A stretch of DNA of 64,000 bases, taken from contig JAHCBB010000027.1 of NCBI GenBank assembly GCA_019634635.1, positions 1 to 64,000 on the forward strand. The letters run 5' to 3'. The position numbers were made by a program, and so were the translations under genes. The notes under the pieces are model-generated. The model searched no databases. It had not been told where the DNA came from and saw nothing but the letters and a program-made list of their open reading frames with translations. The stretch is from Verrucomicrobiia bacterium. Its GTDB lineage: Bacteria > Verrucomicrobiota > Verrucomicrobiia > Limisphaerales > UBA9464. Positions 61,969 through 64,000 of the stretch are shown one piece after another. Every line of letters starts with the position of its first letter. Position 1 is the stretch's first letter.

Positions 61969-63165
61969 CTACAGGTAGCCCCGGCGCAAGGGGTGGGCCG
62001 GGTCGAGGCGGGCGAGCAGGGCGAAGGGGAGCCATTCGCCCGGATGCACCCGCCGTGCCGCCGGACCTTGACGCGACACGCGCGGCCAATGCGTCAACCG
62101 GTCCACAAACCCGGCGAACGTTCGCCCGTAGGCATCGCCGGTATGCGCGGATGCGACATCCCGGGCGCGGGTTCGCAGCGCCTCGCGGGTTGCCGGTTCA
62201 AGACCGCGCAGCCAGGTGAGCACCCGGCACGCGGCGTCCGGTTCGGCGGCGGCATACACGAGGTTGGAGTCCACGCGGGCGGCGTAGTCCCGTCCGCCGC
62301 ACGGGACGTCCGGAAACACCGGAATTACCCCGCACAGCATCGCCTCCAGCATCGCGATGGGCAGTCCCTCGAAGTCGCTGGTGAACAGGATCGAATCCCA
62401 GCCGGACAGGACCCGCCAGTAGGCGTCGCCGGTCTGGACGCCGTGGAAGCGTGCCGCGGCGCCGGCGGCCGCAAGTCCGGCCTCGACGAGGGACCGGTCG
62501 GGTCCGCTGCCCAGCAGTTCCCACCGGTGCGACACACGGGCGGCCCGGAGCGCGCGGGCCACCTCGGGAATCCGTTCGACGCGTTTCTGGTGGCGCTGAA
62601 TGCGGCCGCAATAGCCGATCACCCAGTCGTCGGACGGCCGCTCTCGTTCCAAGACGGTCCCATTGGGCGGATCCACCGGGACCGGCAGCCACGCAATCCG
62701 TTCCGCGTCCAGGTGCGGCAGGCGTTGTCTCGCGAGCTCTACTGTGGCGGCGCTGATGCACAGCATGCCGTCCACCACGGGGGCGCTTGCGGAGAGCAGG
62801 GCGTCGGAGCCCTCCCAATTCGAGTGAACCACGCCGATCCGCCGGGTGGCGCCATCGAGATCCGCGGCGGTTGGGAGTCCCCAGAGATCGTGGTACGCCC
62901 ACACGGCCTGACTTGTGAGCGACCTGGGGGACGCCTGGCGCAGGCGTCGGCGGAGGATGCGGCCGTTGTGAAACCACCGGAGTCCGAGACCGCAGGCGGG
63001 GCGGCCGGAGGCTTGTGGCTCGAAGGGGCCGGATTCGAACCACAGGAGCGCCGAACTCGACAGGCCGACGGTGGCGTCGAGCCGCAGGTGGCGTCGGAGG
63101 ACCGTTTGCACCCCACCCAGCGGGCGCAGGTGGGTGCAGGCGTGGACGGTGGGGATTTCAGGCAT
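61969..63165 (-). CDS. Glycosyltransferase family 4-like protein
   Basis: The 398-residue protein has the two-domain GT-B pattern. The donor-binding half begins 'VIGYCGRIQRHQKRVERIPE' and continues to 'FTSDFEGLPIAMLEAMLCGV' with the E-x7-E signature of retaining GT4 enzymes. The N-terminal half includes 'HLRPLGGVQTVLRRHL', a glycine-rich start strand typical of the group. The acceptor is unknown. It follows the FkbM methyltransferase gene with a 15-base gap, so both probably decorate the same surface glycan. Confidence 0.85.
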   Translation of the reverse strand: MPEIPTVHACTHLRPLGGVQTVLRRHLRLDATVGLSSSALLWFESGPFEPQASGRPACGLGLRWFHNGRILRRRLRQASPRSLTSQAVWAYHDLWGLPTAADLDGATRRIGVVHSNWEGSDALLSASAPVVDGMLCISAATVELARQRLPHLDAERIAWLPVPVDPPNGTVLERERPSDDWVIGYCGRIQRHQKRVERIPEVARALRAARVSHRWELLGSGPDRSLVEAGLAAAGAAARFHGVQTGDAYWRVLSGWDSILFTSDFEGLPIAMLEAMLCGVIPVFPDVPCGGRDYAARVDSNLVYAAAEPDAACRVLTWLRGLEPATREALRTRARDVASAHTGDAYGRTFAGFVDRLTHWPRVSRQGPAARRVHPGEWLPFALLARLDPAHPLRRGYL

Positions 63166-63180
63166 CCGTGTCGGACCCGG

Positions 63181-64000
63181 TCACGGGATCAGCAGGGCGT
63201 CCGTGAATTCCGCGTCCCTCAGACGTTCCACCAGCGTTCTCAGATGCTGCACGGGTTCCGGCGGGCGCCCGATGCCGGTTTCCGGGACGACGCTCCGGAA
63301 CTGGTGGCCGCACAGATCGAGAAAGGCTTCGACACCGCCGTGGCAGGCCAGGCCCTTGGGCCAGAGCTCCACCCAGAGCGGCACGCCGCATTGCCAGAGG
63401 GCGGTTCCGGAGGCCACGACCTGCGATTCAAAGCCCTGCGTGTCGGAGATGACGAGGGCGACGTCGTGCGGCGGCACCCCCACAGAGGCGAGGAGACCAT
63501 CGAGGGTGGATGTCTTCACGTCGTACACCGCGTGCACCCGGTCCTGACCTTCGAACCCGAGCCGTCGGTGCGCCTCGTCCTCCAGTTCGCTGTTCCCCGG
63601 ATCGTCGGCGGCCGCGAGTCGTGCCGTCCCCGGGCGCGCCGCGATGGCGACCTCGCAGCAGGTGATCCCGGCTTCCAGTCCGTTCTGGCGGACGTTGCGC
63701 ACCAGACGCGCGAACGTCTCCGGGTTGGGTTCCACCGCGATGATCCGCTTGCCGATGCGGCTCAGGGGCAGGACCAGGTCGCCCAGATTCGCGCCGACAT
63801 TCACGATCACCGGCCGGTCGAACACCGGTTGGGTGCGGAGCCATCCCACGAGTTCCTCCAGCCGGGCGTCCTGGTAGTGGTCGGTCGTGAAGATCGTCTC
63901 GGTGATGCTGCAGGTGGTGGGACCGGTCCACACAAAGCCGTTCCGACGAAAGGTCGCCTCGGACTGAAACAGCCCGCGGGTCCGCCACGCGAGGAGGCGG
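63181..64000 (-). CDS. FkbM family methyltransferase, 5' end outside the window
   Basis: The frame stays open to the right edge of the window, so the gene is partial. 273 codons can be read, and the true start is beyond 64000. The SAM-binding motif is 'VIVNVGANLGDLVLPL', followed by 'IIAVEPNPETFARLVRN' (motif I with the acid strand), 'SELEDEAHRR' and 'LVISDTQGFESQVVASG' (post-motif). FkbM-type enzymes O-methylate sugars or polyketides, and beside glycosyltransferases a glycan methylation role is most likely. An internal GTG at 63933 is not a natural start, since the upstream frame continues with sensible sequence ('GLFQSEATFRRNGFV'). Confidence 0.85.
   Translation of the reverse strand, partial: RLLAWRTRGLFQSEATFRRNGFVWTGPTTCSITETIFTTDHYQDARLEELVGWLRTQPVFDRPVIVNVGANLGDLVLPLSRIGKRIIAVEPNPETFARLVRNVRQNGLEAGITCCEVAIAARPGTARLAAADDPGNSELEDEAHRRLGFEGQDRVHAVYDVKTSTLDGLLASVGVPPHDVALVISDTQGFESQVVASGTALWQCGVPLWVELWPKGLACHGGVEAFLDLCGHQFRSVVPETGIGRPPEPVQHLRTLVERLRDAEFTDALLIP

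Noticed and set aside
63026-63042. GGATTCGAACCAC, resembling a tRNA T-arm on the minus strand
   Set aside because: It lies inside the glycosyltransferase coding sequence and no acceptor or anticodon stem can be built around it.

Overview
The window is GC-rich (roughly two thirds G+C) with densely packed genes. It looks like a chromosome segment from a member of the Verrucomicrobiota, close to the Pedosphaera/Limisphaera type. The evidence is the large secreted proteins ending in a FYR/YYR-type beta module, a PQQ-type sugar dehydrogenase joined to CxxCH haem-binding sites, an F-type ATP synthase operon with a short delta subunit, and DUF6268, DUF4105 and DUF1269 proteins. The assignment is inferred from gene content, because no rRNA or tRNA gene was recognised.

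Region 1 (about 1.0-11.5 kb) is a compact defence operon read rightwards from a good sigma-70 type promoter at about 1041. Its order is half-size S subunit, hsdM, rhuM, a 28-codon micro-ORF, full-size hsdS, an AAA ATPase, a TOPRIM/DUF4276-like partner, hsdR and a DUF45 metallopeptidase. Nearly all junctions overlap or are a few bases apart. The micro-ORF is a diverged second copy of the 3' end of hsdM. It lies exactly between rhuM and hsdS, has its own Shine-Dalgarno sequence, and ends in the same ATGA overlap that hsdM uses.

Region 2 (11.6-16.4 kb) is an accessory junkyard. It holds a complete 2.37-kb DDE insertion sequence with 24-bp ends, a DUF433/DUF5615 toxin-antitoxin pair, a broken C-terminal piece of a DUF1156-like methylase gene with a 180-bp hairpin-forming MITE-like insert, and a VapB gene with a truncated VapC.

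Region 3 (16.5-38.3 kb) carries transport and envelope functions. These are an RND efflux pump with its adaptor, an M20 dipeptidase, an SLC13-type transporter, a ThrE-type exporter, a DUF6268 outer-membrane protein, a transglutaminase-like protein, and a leftward cluster of glutaminase, MFS transporter, OprB-like porin and AbgT transporter. A Zn-ribbon protein, a DUF4105 membrane protein and an MscS channel follow. Region 4 (38.4-39.3 kb) holds decayed genes: a kdpD-kdpE deletion scar and a nucleoside-hydrolase-like fragment.

Region 5 (39.4-51.4 kb) is the energy block. A LysR regulator is divergent from dabBA, a membrane-potential-driven inorganic carbon accumulation complex, and this is followed by the complete atpBEFHAGDC operon. 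A Rex-like operator lies in the dabA-atpB gap and suggests redox control of ATP synthase. Region 6 (51.3-64 kb) contains a nitrilase-family hydrolase, two glycosyltransferases, a FkbM methyltransferase cut by the window edge, a zinc alcohol dehydrogenase and three large secreted proteins, two of them with beta-propeller domains.
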